This document shows positions 16,901 to 25,322 of a stretch of 28,276 nt of DNA, in pieces (position 1 is the first letter of the stretch; each line of letters begins with the position of its first letter). Under the pieces are notes generated by a model. That model was not told the DNA's origin. It saw only the letters and a list, made by a program, of their open reading frames with translations, and searched no databases. Source of the DNA: a virus; the IMG/VR virus record IMGVR_UViG_3300021373_002018, positions 1 to 28,276 of that record; one strand, 5' to 3'. Both the position numbers and the translations under genes were made by a program.

Positions 16901-17284
16901 GAATGCAATGCGGTTGACCGAATCATCAAGGAAGTTGATGTTCGATCCTCCGGCATCAAGATTAATATCTGCAACTGCGTCTATGAATGTATCATTACCT
17001 GATCTCAGGATGATGTCAGTACCACCATTCTGTGCAGTTGATATTAATAATCGTGTTTGAGTTTCGTAACTAGAACCTTCATCCCATTTACTAGCGCCTT
17101 GGGGATAAAGAATTTCACCCGCAGAGGCATCGAATACCGTTTCTATTTCGTTGATAGCAGATACTACATCACTATCATTATAGGTATTCAGATCATCGGG
17201 GTCGCCAACGTTATAAGAAACCGTATTGAGGTTATCTCTCAGTATCTTGAACGAGTCGCTTAATCTTGTAAAGGGACGTGCCAT
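13979..17284 (-). CDS. Repetitive fibre protein with 'GDI.LDA.G.DI.FK' units, 1101 aa
   Basis: The head (MARPFTRLSDSFKILRDNLN, then YNDSDVVSAINEIETVFDA) is alpha-helical in character and typical of marine phage fibre N-termini. Between about residues 100 and 970 it carries some 14 units of the form [VD]DAxGDI[TV]LDAxGxDIxFK, several followed by 'F.YGLGASNTLDVTGNL' and 'VSGNYSDSADG' segments, which suggests a beta-solenoid shaft. The C-terminus changes to a helical piece (LDTTAQDVAGGINELHDDIL) and ends RRTVLIYDENGTLLN. A further copy of the 'N.I..A.NE[IL]' pattern (INEIETVF, INELHDDI, LNELARRT) occurs at both ends, as in fibres with short helical caps. The ATG directly abuts the stop of the 78-aa gene (TAGATG), with only a weak GAGAAA ahead, so reinitiation is likely. 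Role: tail fibre or fibre-like structural protein; no enzymatic motif seen. Confidence 0.85.
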   Translation of the reverse strand: MARPFTRLSDSFKILRDNLNTVSYNVGDPDDLNTYNDSDVVSAINEIETVFDASAGEILYPQGASKWDEGSSYETQTRLLISTAQNGGTDIILRSGNDTFIDAVADINLDAGGSNINFLDDSVNRIAFTLGSTNVQDVTGAYDINVSDLYDLTSVSTMDFTAGDDLTATVTGNVLVDASGDITLDADGNDIIFKNGAGADTVTHTLADNADFTITAPGNYTVDAVKDISLDVDGDDIYFKQAGTTKFTYNLGTNQEVDVAGSLTYDVAGDIVLDAGGNDIDFKHAGVSRFEYGLGTTNTYDVTGNLTETVSGNKSDSADGTLHIGATGNTELITRGTFNTNSLAATHTVDGDFFVDATGDVILDADGDQIDFKHAGQLRIRHNLGATNEIDVTGNLTYDVSGDIVFDAGGTDIDFKHGGTSRFEYGLGASNTLDVTGNLSQTVSGNYSDSADGTYHIGATGNTDVSTSGTFNTKSGAQLHTVTGNYTVDASGDITLDADGSDIFFKDGGVTKFTYNFGTNQEVDVAGSLTYDVAGDIVLDAGGNDIDFKHAGVARFEYGLGASNTLDVTGNLTEDVSGNLNVDVTGDHTDSSAGIRTINAADGFTVYTNSALSMTADGNATIASGGNTLIDAEGNFTVDAEGDIVLDANGADIDFKDAGTTRFAYGMGATNTLDVTGNLDRTVSGNYSDSADGTYSITSTGNMSSTSLGTLNTTSLDQTHNVTGDFLVDASGDITLDADGNDIIFKNGINSDEVTHTVSNTDGNYIITAPNDVKVDATGDIDLVADGNQIRFKHTSGQANNQSVQFTLNNDNSLEMDVSGKYTVDASGDIVLDADGGDIDFKDGGTARFSYGMGATNTLDINGNLSHGVSGSHTDSAASFTEIATGAIASTAGTTQSITSGGNTTITAGSNITLDANGDIVLDANGADIFFKDNAVTKFTYNLGTNQEIDVVGSLTYDVAGDITLDADGGDIYLKDAGTQFGRLQNSSNQLDIWSGSTLAVEMTASKVEIHGRALHTDEDLDTTAQDVAGGINELHDDILSNDSDIAELDTRVGKLYNLDSSTDGGFFATAGINNDNIVNALNELARRTVLIYDENGTLLN
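14062..14069 (-). promoter_or_regulatory. Candidate intragenic late promoter core (TATAAATA) for the 961-aa gene
   Basis: An exact TATAAATA on the minus strand lies inside the 3' end of the 1101-aa gene, about 100 bases before the 961-aa start. It also encodes part of a Gly-Ile-Asn-Asn stretch, so chance occurrence is possible. Confidence 0.4.
14350..16990 (-). repeat. Array of ~14 'GDI.LDA.G.DI.FK' coding repeats in the 1101-aa fibre
   Basis: Units recur roughly every 60-90 residues as alternating long and short versions. One composite, beginning EVDVAGSLTYDVAGDI and running to DIDFKHAG, appears twice with identical protein sequence (around 15630-15730 and 16430-16530). The DNA differs at synonymous sites, which indicates selection on the protein rather than recent copying. 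Confidence 0.8.
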
Positions 17285-17521
17285 CTATAGTTTCTCTACT
17301 AGTTGTGAAAGTAAAGATTTTATATCTCGCATATCATTTTCTAGTGATTCCACTTTAGACTCTATATTAGCAGATGACTTTCTTTTCATCTGCCTGCGTC
17401 TCTTAGCTTCACGTGCAAGACTAATCTCATTTCTATTTATATTAATTATCGCACCTGAATCCGGACATCTTGCAAAAGATGGTTCGTCTTTTACTGCGAT
17501 TAATTCTCTTTCTTTCTTCAT
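17285..17521 (-). CDS. Small basic protein with C-terminal coiled coil, 78 aa
   Basis: This 78-residue protein has the N-terminal part 'ELIAVKDEPSFARCPDSG' then AIININRNE, a basic middle (AREAKRRRQMKRKSS) and a C-terminal heptad stretch, NIESKVESLENDMRDIKSLL then SQLVEKL, consistent with a short coiled coil. The ATG begins two bases from the stop of the 2134-aa gene and its stop abuts the 1101-aa start, so the three are coupled. The invariant-looking 'RCPDSGAI' motif suggests a conserved small virion or assembly factor of T4-like marine phages, but I do not know its function. It contains one cysteine and no membrane segment. Confidence 0.75.
   Translation of the reverse strand: MKKERELIAVKDEPSFARCPDSGAIININRNEISLAREAKRRRQMKRKSSANIESKVESLENDMRDIKSLLSQLVEKL
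17434..17441 (-). promoter_or_regulatory. Candidate intragenic late promoter core (TATAAATA) for the 1101-aa fibre gene
   Basis: An exact TATAAATA on the minus strand lies inside the 78-aa gene, about 145 bases before the 1101-aa start. Because it overlaps codons for the Ile-Asn-Ile-Asn stretch, coincidence cannot be excluded. Confidence 0.4.
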
Positions 17522-17522
17522 C

Positions 17523-20500
17523 TTATACCGCCAATGCTATAACTCGTAGATCACGGAATTTCGGTACTTCCGCACTGTTAGTGGACTGCATCACAATCTT
17601 GATTTGGAACTGAGTGAACTTCACTAGAGTTCCGTTATCACCACCCACCAGATATTCATACTCACGGAATACGTTCTTGTTTGAGTCTGGTAATAGATCT
17701 ACTTCAGGTTCAACAAGGTTCCATGGATTACCGAAGATCGATTCTCCACCAGTCGAGGTTCTCCAATATACTTGGAATGAAGTTACCTTGGGTTTGTTTG
17801 CCGCAAGGAAGATCTTCAGACCTGTCGCATCTGTCGCAAGAGTAGTAACCTTGGTGATATGTTTCGCAGATTCAGTACCACCATCCGGATGCGTCTCAGG
17901 AACATATGTAAGAGGTACGTTGTATCCACTAACAGTTGTTTGAGGAGTATTCGCAGAGACCGACAATCCTGTGGCATGATCAGTTGAGTTGACAGTAGTT
18001 GCACCGTCAGATACCGTCCATGTTCCAGTAGTAGATGTATGGACTTTAGTAGTAAATCCTAAGCCATCACTTCGACTAATGATCAGACCATCCGAATCAC
18101 CCGCAACAGGTTGGAACACATAACCTCTTCGGAAAGAAGGATATCCTTGTGCTATCGTTTCACCAGTGGCAAAAGTATTGTTGAGTCGAACAGCACCAAC
18201 ACGTGGATCTGTTGCCTCTAGAACCAGATTAAGTTTCTCACCATTACTATAACTACCAAAGGTCAAAGTCTGTTCAGTACCTTCAACACCACTAGTTTGT
18301 TTAGTGATTAAGTTGTGCATTGTATGACAACCTAATGTCTCCAAGTCAATGATAGGTGAGACTAATGGGTTAGTAGTCTTCAAAGTACACTGTAATGTCA
18401 GAGATCTTTCACCACTTAGTCCGGCACTACCAGTTTGATTCTCGGTTGATCTGTTATAGATTGCACGAGGTGTCTTAAACCGGATCTGCTTGTCAGACTC
18501 AATCGGTATGAACTTAGAATCTTTGACAAATCTAGTCTCAGTACCCGCCAATGAAGACTGAGTAGTAGTCTTAATAGAAGGAGTAAATGTAGTCTCCTTC
18601 GGCAATGTTGGGTTGATTATGATTCTCAAGTTTTCATAGTTCTTATTCAGTGTAGATGTAACCTGTTGTCCACCAAACCACTTACGTGATGTAGCGGTTG
18701 CATCTGCTTGGTACGTGTATCCACTGTTATCTGCTCTTATTACGGTTCTCTTACCAATGACTTGTACACCAGTTAGACCGTTTCCAAGATTTTCGGCAGA
18801 GTCGATACCACGAATCCATGCTTTGTCACCTGTACGTAATCCATGACCTTCCATCATTACACGAACAATGTTACTACCAGAATCCATCACAAGAGGATCC
18901 TTTCCTAATGCCTTAGGCGGAACGTTAATGTTCTCGAAGATAGCGTTACCACTAGTCTTAAAGTTTGCAACATTAATTCGGAATGTCAAGTCAGTGTTAC
19001 TTGCAGGTTCCCAATGTTGACTGTTTTGAGACTTGAAGAACACACCAGTTGCAGGTTGTTGTGAAATAAATGTCTGATTACCACCAACCGCATTTTCACC
19101 AACTGTTGCAACGTAAACGTTGTAATTGGTGTCGTTACTATCAGGAGTCAGTACAATCGCATACTCACCTCTTGACAAGTACTGTGGTGCATCAAAGGTA
19201 AACGTAGTACCATTTTGCAATACAGTCTTGTTAGTAGGATTGGACGGTACTAAGTTTATCTGACTTGGTTTCAGGTGTGTTGAACATAGAGATTGACTAG
19301 ACGAAGGTACACCTTGTACCGTAGGTCTGATCTCACATTTAACACCGTTAGCAGCATTAGAACTCTTAGACGCAAAGTATACTGTCACAGAAGTAACATT
19401 AAGTCCTGAAGTTTCCTCAACTGAGAAAGTCTGTGCAACTGGGTCATGGTGAATTAAACCCTGATCAGTGTGTCTACCTTGACGTAGACCACCTCTAGTA
19501 GAGGCATTGTATCCTGCTCCTTGACTTCTACCCTCATCTTCTCGACTGATAAAGTTACTACCACTCTGATTGTAGTAAGCACCGTATTCACCTTCATCAA
19601 CTGCTTCTTCAAGGTCTTCATCGGTATCGTAATTGTCACTACCTTTTGTAGTACCGCCAGGAGGTGTATCTTCTTCCTCTTCGTCATCATGATTTGGTGG
19701 CTGGGTCTCAGTCTGATCAGAACGTTCGTATGTAATATCCTCAGAAACAAACTCTTCAGTAGTTTCTGTACCTGTTACGATTGTAGTAGTAGTGGAAGAA
19801 GATCTTACGTCTTCTGCAACTTCTTCTGTCACTACAGTATCAGTCCAAGTAGTTCTCTCTACCTCCATCTCACGATCAACGTCATAGGTAGTAGTACCAG
19901 TCACATGAAGTATTCGAGTGATGTAAACTTCATCTTCATACTCTTCAAGAGTACCCGCAGCCACAAACAATGCTTTAGCGAATGACATAGCACCACCAGT
20001 ATCAGCAGAGTTAACGTCAGTTAGCATGAACTCACGTTTACCAGTGGCGAATCGCATGAAGTTGTTATTCGGTACTTCGAATTGACCCTGAAGGATACCT
20101 TCAGCATCCGAAACTAAAGTAGTGTAACCCTGACTGTGTTCTTGTGTTGGCTTTTGAGTTCCATTACCATCTGCCTCAGTCGCACTATTCTCTACGTCTT
20201 TTGCAGACATAGTTTTGAAAGTTTGTGACCTACAGAAAGTACTAACGTTCGTATTGTCGAAGAACGGGAAGTACTGTGTATTTGGACGCAATCCAGTACA
20301 CTTAAAGTTAATGTCGATAGATCTCATGAATGGAATTTCTACAAGTTCGACTACTTTTCTACCTACGACATCACGCAATGTGGATTCACTAGAGATACGG
20401 TTTACAGTATTTTCTGTAGTCGTAGTCGTAGTGATCTCCGCAATACCTTCATACTCATTTGTAGTAGTGATGGTTTTAGTCTGTTCGTAAGTAGATGTAT

Positions 20501-23500
20501 TAGTAGTCCTTACTTTATCACGAGTTTCTGTAGTGACAATATCCCAAGTCTGATTAGTAACTTGATCAATACTCCATTGATAGTAGTAACCATTCCAGTT
20601 ACCATACCATCCCCAGTATTGACCATTGTAGTAATTATAGTTCCAATTCTCGTACCAGTATCCCATGTAGTTCCACCAAGCGTCAATACGCTGGCGATCC
20701 ACTTCACGAGTCTCTGTTTCACGTCCTACTTCTACTGTTGTAGTAGATAGCACTTCAACGTCAGTTACATGTCCAGTTTCAACCCATTCACCCAGAGAAA
20801 CTGAAACATCGGAACCGATAAGAGTCGCACCTTTAGAATCATAGTCTACACTAGATGAAACACCAGAAATAAATGACTTAGCTTGGTCACCTACTTCTAA
20901 TTCACTTGGGTCTATACCATACCACTCATTCTCGGAACTGTTCCAGTTCAACGATTTATCTAGGTCAAATTCTGTCTTAGTACCTAGAATCTGTTCACCC
21001 ACAATTTCTTCTTCAAACCAGTTATCGACTTCTGGTGATAGTTTTAAATCACCCAAAGAAATAGGCACGTAGAAAGGTGCAAGGTTTTCTGTATTAGACG
21101 CAAGTTCTTGGTTAAGTGTATTGTGTGCTCGTGACACATAATCCAACATTACGAAGTTGTCTTTCTTAACAGTACGTAATTGTTTAGAGTTATTAGGGTC
21201 ATAAGTTAGGTGAGTTTCACCTTGCTTAAATCGAGGTTTTAACGTCTTACCCTTGGCATTAATAGAAGCACGGTATTGAGGATTTCGTCTACCGTTGATT
21301 CGAGTTTGAGAATATGCATGGTTCTTAAAACTATCAACAAAGAATCCGGACTTAGTTCTGTCTAAACCATCTGAGTCTAGAACCTGCAGGAACTTAGTAT
21401 TAAGTTCTAACAGAGATAGAACAGTCATCTCTTCTAAACGATCAATCTTATTCTCTAATGAATTGATGTCCGCCATTGTGTATCCCTTACGAGGGATCAT
21501 GGTAGTCTTCAAGTCACGTGAATGTAGTGTATTTGGATTCAATCGTATCTTATACAGATCCATTGTATCTTCAGGGATTGCAGGGAACTTAGGATTAAGT
21601 GAAGGAGTACCTTGTATAACACGAAGTTCACCAGTACGTGATACGACTAGTTTATCGTTACGTGGTAGATAGTATTCTGCAGTTGCCTGAATAGTGTCCG
21701 TAGGAACTGGAAGTGGAGGTACAACACCATTAGTGAATGAACCAGATCCATCGGTTGATGGACGTAGATCAATTACGTCTCGCAATGATGCTTGTCCACC
21801 TTCAGGTAGATTTTGTGCAGGGATCTTTAAGTAGTCTAATTGACCAGTATAAGAGTTGACTGCATAAAATTCACCACTAGGAGAATGATCGAAGTATTTG
21901 AATCGAACAAAGACCTCTGACGCTTGTGCACTGTCAAGACCACCACCGCTCCATACTAATCGGGAATCATCGTAGTGGGTTAATCTAGTACCTGCATCGA
22001 AACTGAAGTATGGGAATAAGTCTTCACCGTCAGAATCAACTGCACGTATTCTTGAAATTTCGTAAACGTCTGATTTACCAAGATTCAGTACGTCAATTCC
22101 TGGCCCTTCGTTTGATAGCAAACTAGTAACAGTGTCACTAGTAAGTGTCTTAGTTTTTACTGTTGCGTTTGTCTTTGTAACGAATAAGATTACTTCGTAA
22201 GCAGTGTTCTGAACTAACCCAGTGAAATTAACCTGAGAGTTTCCAACAGCAATATTTGCAGTTGCACCACTAGCAGGGAACTCAGTAGAAGAAGCGATAA
22301 TGATATCTGCTTCACGAGTGAATGATTCACCTGCATCTGTAAGAGTTATGTTATAGGTTGTTTGACCGGCACCTGTCGTAAAGTTTTCTTTACGCATGAA
22401 CGTCATCGAACAATTTGTGAAACTCTTAGGTCTCGGTAACGGTGTGTCGATCATCAATGCCGTTTTTCTTGGTTCGAAAAGACGGGTCTGTCCACCAGTT
22501 GCTAGAGGCACAAGGTTTACTAAGTCACTATTTGCAACAGACTTAATAGACTTAACGTCCTCCAGAGTTTTAGTAAAATCTGTTCGGGCAATATTGAATA
22601 GGTGAACTTTATATTTTAAGTCACGCAAAAAGAATTCTTGTCGGAGACCTTCACCAGAATATCTCTTACCATTAATACCTTCGGTAATTGCTCTTACGTT
22701 AGCGAGTCCGATCTGTGATCCGGTACCGTCAAATCCACTGTAAAGTGTTACTGATTCTGCTTTATCAATGTCCAACATTCCTTGACCACTGTCAAAGAAA
22801 TAGAAGTTACCGTAGTCAATACCAATTTGTTCGTCTTCATCGACAATGGTATCCACTGCCTTTCTGAGAGGTATAGACTGAGTAACCGTAGTGGCTGCTC
22901 TGTGACCGTCAATATATGCAGTGCCGGGGTCGATCTTCATCATCAAGTAATCGGAACTGATATTTGCATTCGGATCAAATCGAAGTTTCCAGTACTTCTT
23001 AATGAAGTCCCCGTTAATTTCTTTGACACGAGTATTGACAAATTTCTTTATCTGGTTGTATCCGTCTGTAGACTTTACTTGTCTAATGACTCGACCAGAT
23101 TGTACAGAACAGAAATAAACAAACGATTCACCAATCTCAAAGTCAGTTCGTTTGGTTAGAACCATTCGTATACGATATCGGTCTGCGCCAGGCGAAGCAC
23201 GGTTAGGTGTTATGTTTTGGTTATCGTATAATGCCTCAGTATCGTTAACAGTAACAATATCTTGTACAAGTTTAAATCCAATATCAGCAGTTCTGAAGTT
23301 GGTGTACTTACCAAGGAATATAGTTTGTTTTGGTATGAAAACAAAGTGTCCATTTACATAGAAGGTAGACTCACCAACAGATATTGTACTACCGAAACCC
23401 AATGCAGGGTTCTCAGTCGTATCAGTTGACTGTGTTACCATGTTGATATCTGATCCATTAGAGATCGTCTCGCCAGGCACCAGAGTGGCAGCAGTCTTAA

Positions 23501-23927
23501 ATCTTGTATCCACAGACACACGAGTTGGATTATCTAGGTACTGAATGTATAATGTATCTGGGTCACCATCTATAGCAGGTACCGCAAAAAGAACTTTAAC
23601 TTTAAGTCCAGATGTAGCACCAGTTAACGTGACACCTTGCAATGCAGTAGGGTCATCAAAAGCGTTGTTTAAATCAGATTGAATCTTGAAGAAGGCATAT
23701 GCATTGTTAACAGATACACCACCCGCAGAAACGGGTACACCATCTTTTTGGAAGATGTTGTCGGCAAACCTAGAGATTTCTTTCTGCAGAATCGTCTGCA
23801 TCTGTGTAAGTTCACGTGCCTGTAGTGCACGTCCTGCATTAAACAGAATTCGATGATAACCGTCAGAATCATTATAATCGTCTTTATACGAAGATCTAAA
23901 GGTTTGTTCAGTGAACGTATTAGCCAT
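17523..23927 (-). CDS. Large virion structural protein with DUF4815-type N-terminus, 2134 aa
   Basis: The N-terminus (FRSSYKDDYNDSDGYHRILF, then NAGRALQARELTQMQTILQK and the EISRFADNIF stretch) matches the DUF4815 type seen in large structural proteins of marine T4-like phages. A fibronectin-III-like stretch occurs near residue 560 (QVNFTGLVQNTAYEVILFV). Around residues 1040-1160, Thr/Glu/Arg-rich arms flank an aromatic segment of 36 residues containing 8 Trp and 11 Tyr. Around 1330-1460 a second set of Thr/Glu-rich arms flanks an acidic Asp/Glu run (DDEEEED). Residues 1480-2134 are beta-rich (DPVAQTFSVEETSGLNVTSV, then VRVMMEGHGLRTGD, ending KFRDLRVIALAV). ATG at 23927 follows gp8's upstream position reversed: the gp8-like gene stops 9 bases before, with AGGAAT as ribosome-binding site. 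It is likely a baseplate-attached fibre or spike; the receptor role is inferred. Confidence 0.85.
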   Translation of the reverse strand: MANTFTEQTFRSSYKDDYNDSDGYHRILFNAGRALQARELTQMQTILQKEISRFADNIFQKDGVPVSAGGVSVNNAYAFFKIQSDLNNAFDDPTALQGVTLTGATSGLKVKVLFAVPAIDGDPDTLYIQYLDNPTRVSVDTRFKTAATLVPGETISNGSDINMVTQSTDTTENPALGFGSTISVGESTFYVNGHFVFIPKQTIFLGKYTNFRTADIGFKLVQDIVTVNDTEALYDNQNITPNRASPGADRYRIRMVLTKRTDFEIGESFVYFCSVQSGRVIRQVKSTDGYNQIKKFVNTRVKEINGDFIKKYWKLRFDPNANISSDYLMMKIDPGTAYIDGHRAATTVTQSIPLRKAVDTIVDEDEQIGIDYGNFYFFDSGQGMLDIDKAESVTLYSGFDGTGSQIGLANVRAITEGINGKRYSGEGLRQEFFLRDLKYKVHLFNIARTDFTKTLEDVKSIKSVANSDLVNLVPLATGGQTRLFEPRKTALMIDTPLPRPKSFTNCSMTFMRKENFTTGAGQTTYNITLTDAGESFTREADIIIASSTEFPASGATANIAVGNSQVNFTGLVQNTAYEVILFVTKTNATVKTKTLTSDTVTSLLSNEGPGIDVLNLGKSDVYEISRIRAVDSDGEDLFPYFSFDAGTRLTHYDDSRLVWSGGGLDSAQASEVFVRFKYFDHSPSGEFYAVNSYTGQLDYLKIPAQNLPEGGQASLRDVIDLRPSTDGSGSFTNGVVPPLPVPTDTIQATAEYYLPRNDKLVVSRTGELRVIQGTPSLNPKFPAIPEDTMDLYKIRLNPNTLHSRDLKTTMIPRKGYTMADINSLENKIDRLEEMTVLSLLELNTKFLQVLDSDGLDRTKSGFFVDSFKNHAYSQTRINGRRNPQYRASINAKGKTLKPRFKQGETHLTYDPNNSKQLRTVKKDNFVMLDYVSRAHNTLNQELASNTENLAPFYVPISLGDLKLSPEVDNWFEEEIVGEQILGTKTEFDLDKSLNWNSSENEWYGIDPSELEVGDQAKSFISGVSSSVDYDSKGATLIGSDVSVSLGEWVETGHVTDVEVLSTTTVEVGRETETREVDRQRIDAWWNYMGYWYENWNYNYYNGQYWGWYGNWNGYYYQWSIDQVTNQTWDIVTTETRDKVRTTNTSTYEQTKTITTTNEYEGIAEITTTTTTENTVNRISSESTLRDVVGRKVVELVEIPFMRSIDINFKCTGLRPNTQYFPFFDNTNVSTFCRSQTFKTMSAKDVENSATEADGNGTQKPTQEHSQGYTTLVSDAEGILQGQFEVPNNNFMRFATGKREFMLTDVNSADTGGAMSFAKALFVAAGTLEEYEDEVYITRILHVTGTTTYDVDREMEVERTTWTDTVVTEEVAEDVRSSSTTTTIVTGTETTEEFVSEDITYERSDQTETQPPNHDDEEEEDTPPGGTTKGSDNYDTDEDLEEAVDEGEYGAYYNQSGSNFISREDEGRSQGAGYNASTRGGLRQGRHTDQGLIHHDPVAQTFSVEETSGLNVTSVTVYFASKSSNAANGVKCEIRPTVQGVPSSSQSLCSTHLKPSQINLVPSNPTNKTVLQNGTTFTFDAPQYLSRGEYAIVLTPDSNDTNYNVYVATVGENAVGGNQTFISQQPATGVFFKSQNSQHWEPASNTDLTFRINVANFKTSGNAIFENINVPPKALGKDPLVMDSGSNIVRVMMEGHGLRTGDKAWIRGIDSAENLGNGLTGVQVIGKRTVIRADNSGYTYQADATATSRKWFGGQQVTSTLNKNYENLRIIINPTLPKETTFTPSIKTTTQSSLAGTETRFVKDSKFIPIESDKQIRFKTPRAIYNRSTENQTGSAGLSGERSLTLQCTLKTTNPLVSPIIDLETLGCHTMHNLITKQTSGVEGTEQTLTFGSYSNGEKLNLVLEATDPRVGAVRLNNTFATGETIAQGYPSFRRGYVFQPVAGDSDGLIISRSDGLGFTTKVHTSTTGTWTVSDGATTVNSTDHATGLSVSANTPQTTVSGYNVPLTYVPETHPDGGTESAKHITKVTTLATDATGLKIFLAANKPKVTSFQVYWRTSTGGESIFGNPWNLVEPEVDLLPDSNKNVFREYEYLVGGDNGTLVKFTQFQIKIVMQSTNSAEVPKFRDLRVIALAV
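20570..20690 (-). other. Trp/Tyr/Asn/Gly-rich segment within the DUF4815-type protein
   Basis: Residues about 1080-1118 contain 19 aromatic residues in 36 (segments such as WWNYMGYWYENWNYNYYNGQ and YWGWYGNWNGYYYQW). The flanks are charged and Thr-rich (VEVGRETETREVDRQR before; TTETRDKVRTTNTSTYEQTK after). The arrangement suggests a beta-hairpin arm with an aromatic tip. Confidence 0.75.
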
Positions 23928-23936
23928 TTCTTATTC

Positions 23937-25313
23937 CTAGATAGTAATTACTATTTTCAAGTCTTCGGTTTGATCGTTCGACCTAGTGACTGCAGATCTG
24001 TTATCAATATATAGCATATCTCCAGAGAAGGGATCGAATTCCCCTGCAACCAAACTCGTTATATTTCCGTTAATGTTAGAGTTACCCAACACTTGAATCT
24101 CTTCTCCATTCTCGAAGGGAATAAATCCAGTTGTAACATTTTGATGATACCAGATTGCATCTGAATCATTGGTGTCGTTGATGATTGCTTTTGCACCAGA
24201 TGTCTGACCTTGTATCTGAGATTTCTGTACAGTAGCCTTGACAAATCCAGATCCATCGTGTATAATCTTTCTAAGTGCAAGGGCAGAAGCAGAAGTAATG
24301 TTTGTGCCTTCTGCACTATCAACTTTAGGGTTACGCAGTAACAATACTTGACGGAAGATCTCATCACCAGTGATGAAGTCATCGTTCTCTCTACCGTCTG
24401 GTTTAGAGTTAAACATAACACCACTTGCTTTCAAATCAACAATAGGATTCGAACCAATACCTTTGGGGTTTGGTGTTAGAATTGCACGAGCAGTACATGA
24501 GTCACCACCACCACCTGTTATGACGATGTTTGCGTAGTTGTATTCAGATCCGTAGTAAGAATTCCCTGAGTTACCTGCAGAATCTTCTTTTACTCGAATG
24601 TCTACAATAGATTCACCTGCACGAACTGCGTATGCTTGTGCACCTGTACCGTCACCTATGATTTCTACTTTTGGTGCCGAGGTATAACCTGATCCACCAT
24701 TAGTTACACGGTAACTTAGAATCTGTCCACGTATTGCATTGTTTTGTACAATCTCTTGTTGCAAGTCTTCTGCAGGAGAATCGGAGTCAGTAAATGCAAC
24801 ATACTGTACTGGTTGATACTGCGAAGACAAGAACTTATCGGCACGTAGTGCACCGATAGAATATAGGAACTTCCATGTGTAACCATCCGAAGTACGGAAT
24901 GGGGATCCTTCAGTATTACCTCTAGGAGATACTGTAGATAATTGTGATGTACCGTCTTGTCGTTTACCTTGTTCAAGACATATGTAAACTTCATTGTTGT
25001 CATTGATAACATAGAAAGGATTCTCTGGGAACCCAACATCGTTGTCATCAAATGCAGAATAGATGAGGTTTGCAACCCAAGTTCTTCGTGGAATTACGTA
25101 AGACAAATCCTCAATCAATTTGATAGACTGCATAGAATTACGTGCAGTTCGGACATCCGCAAAACTATTAGTCGGTACTGCAGGAATATCAGAATCGTTC
25201 CAATCTTCTGCTCTACCAATAGCTGCGTAGTATCTCACATTGTCAGAGTCACGGAAATCATCAAAGAGATCGTCCAAGACTTGTTTTTTAAATTTGTCTG
25301 AAATTATTGGCAT
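23937..25313 (-). CDS. 8: Baseplate wedge protein related to T4 gp8, 458 aa
   Basis: The protein resembles T4 gp8, which links wedge proteins in the baseplate. Near the N-terminus it has 'YYAAIGRAEDWNDSDIPAVP', corresponding to the 'F..FGR..PW' region of T4 gp8. Further on come 'SYVIPRRTW' (T4: DAVIPRRDW), 'NNEVYICLEQG', and 'TSDGYTWKFLYSIGALRADK' (T4: GDGYVWEYLFEIP). The C-terminus 'SGDMLYIDNRSAVTRSNDQT' and 'EDLKIVITI' aligns with T4 'GEMIYMENRPPIIMAMDQTE' and 'EINILFTF'. At 458 residues it is longer than T4 gp8 (334), with extra material around residues 200-350 (GGSGYTSAPKVEIIGDGTGA and related). ATG at 25313 has AGGATAG ahead and lies 9 bases after the preceding stop. Confidence 0.85.
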   Translation of the reverse strand: MPIISDKFKKQVLDDLFDDFRDSDNVRYYAAIGRAEDWNDSDIPAVPTNSFADVRTARNSMQSIKLIEDLSYVIPRRTWVANLIYSAFDDNDVGFPENPFYVINDNNEVYICLEQGKRQDGTSQLSTVSPRGNTEGSPFRTSDGYTWKFLYSIGALRADKFLSSQYQPVQYVAFTDSDSPAEDLQQEIVQNNAIRGQILSYRVTNGGSGYTSAPKVEIIGDGTGAQAYAVRAGESIVDIRVKEDSAGNSGNSYYGSEYNYANIVITGGGGDSCTARAILTPNPKGIGSNPIVDLKASGVMFNSKPDGRENDDFITGDEIFRQVLLLRNPKVDSAEGTNITSASALALRKIIHDGSGFVKATVQKSQIQGQTSGAKAIINDTNDSDAIWYHQNVTTGFIPFENGEEIQVLGNSNINGNITSLVAGEFDPFSGDMLYIDNRSAVTRSNDQTEDLKIVITI

Positions 25314-25322
25314 CTATCTATC

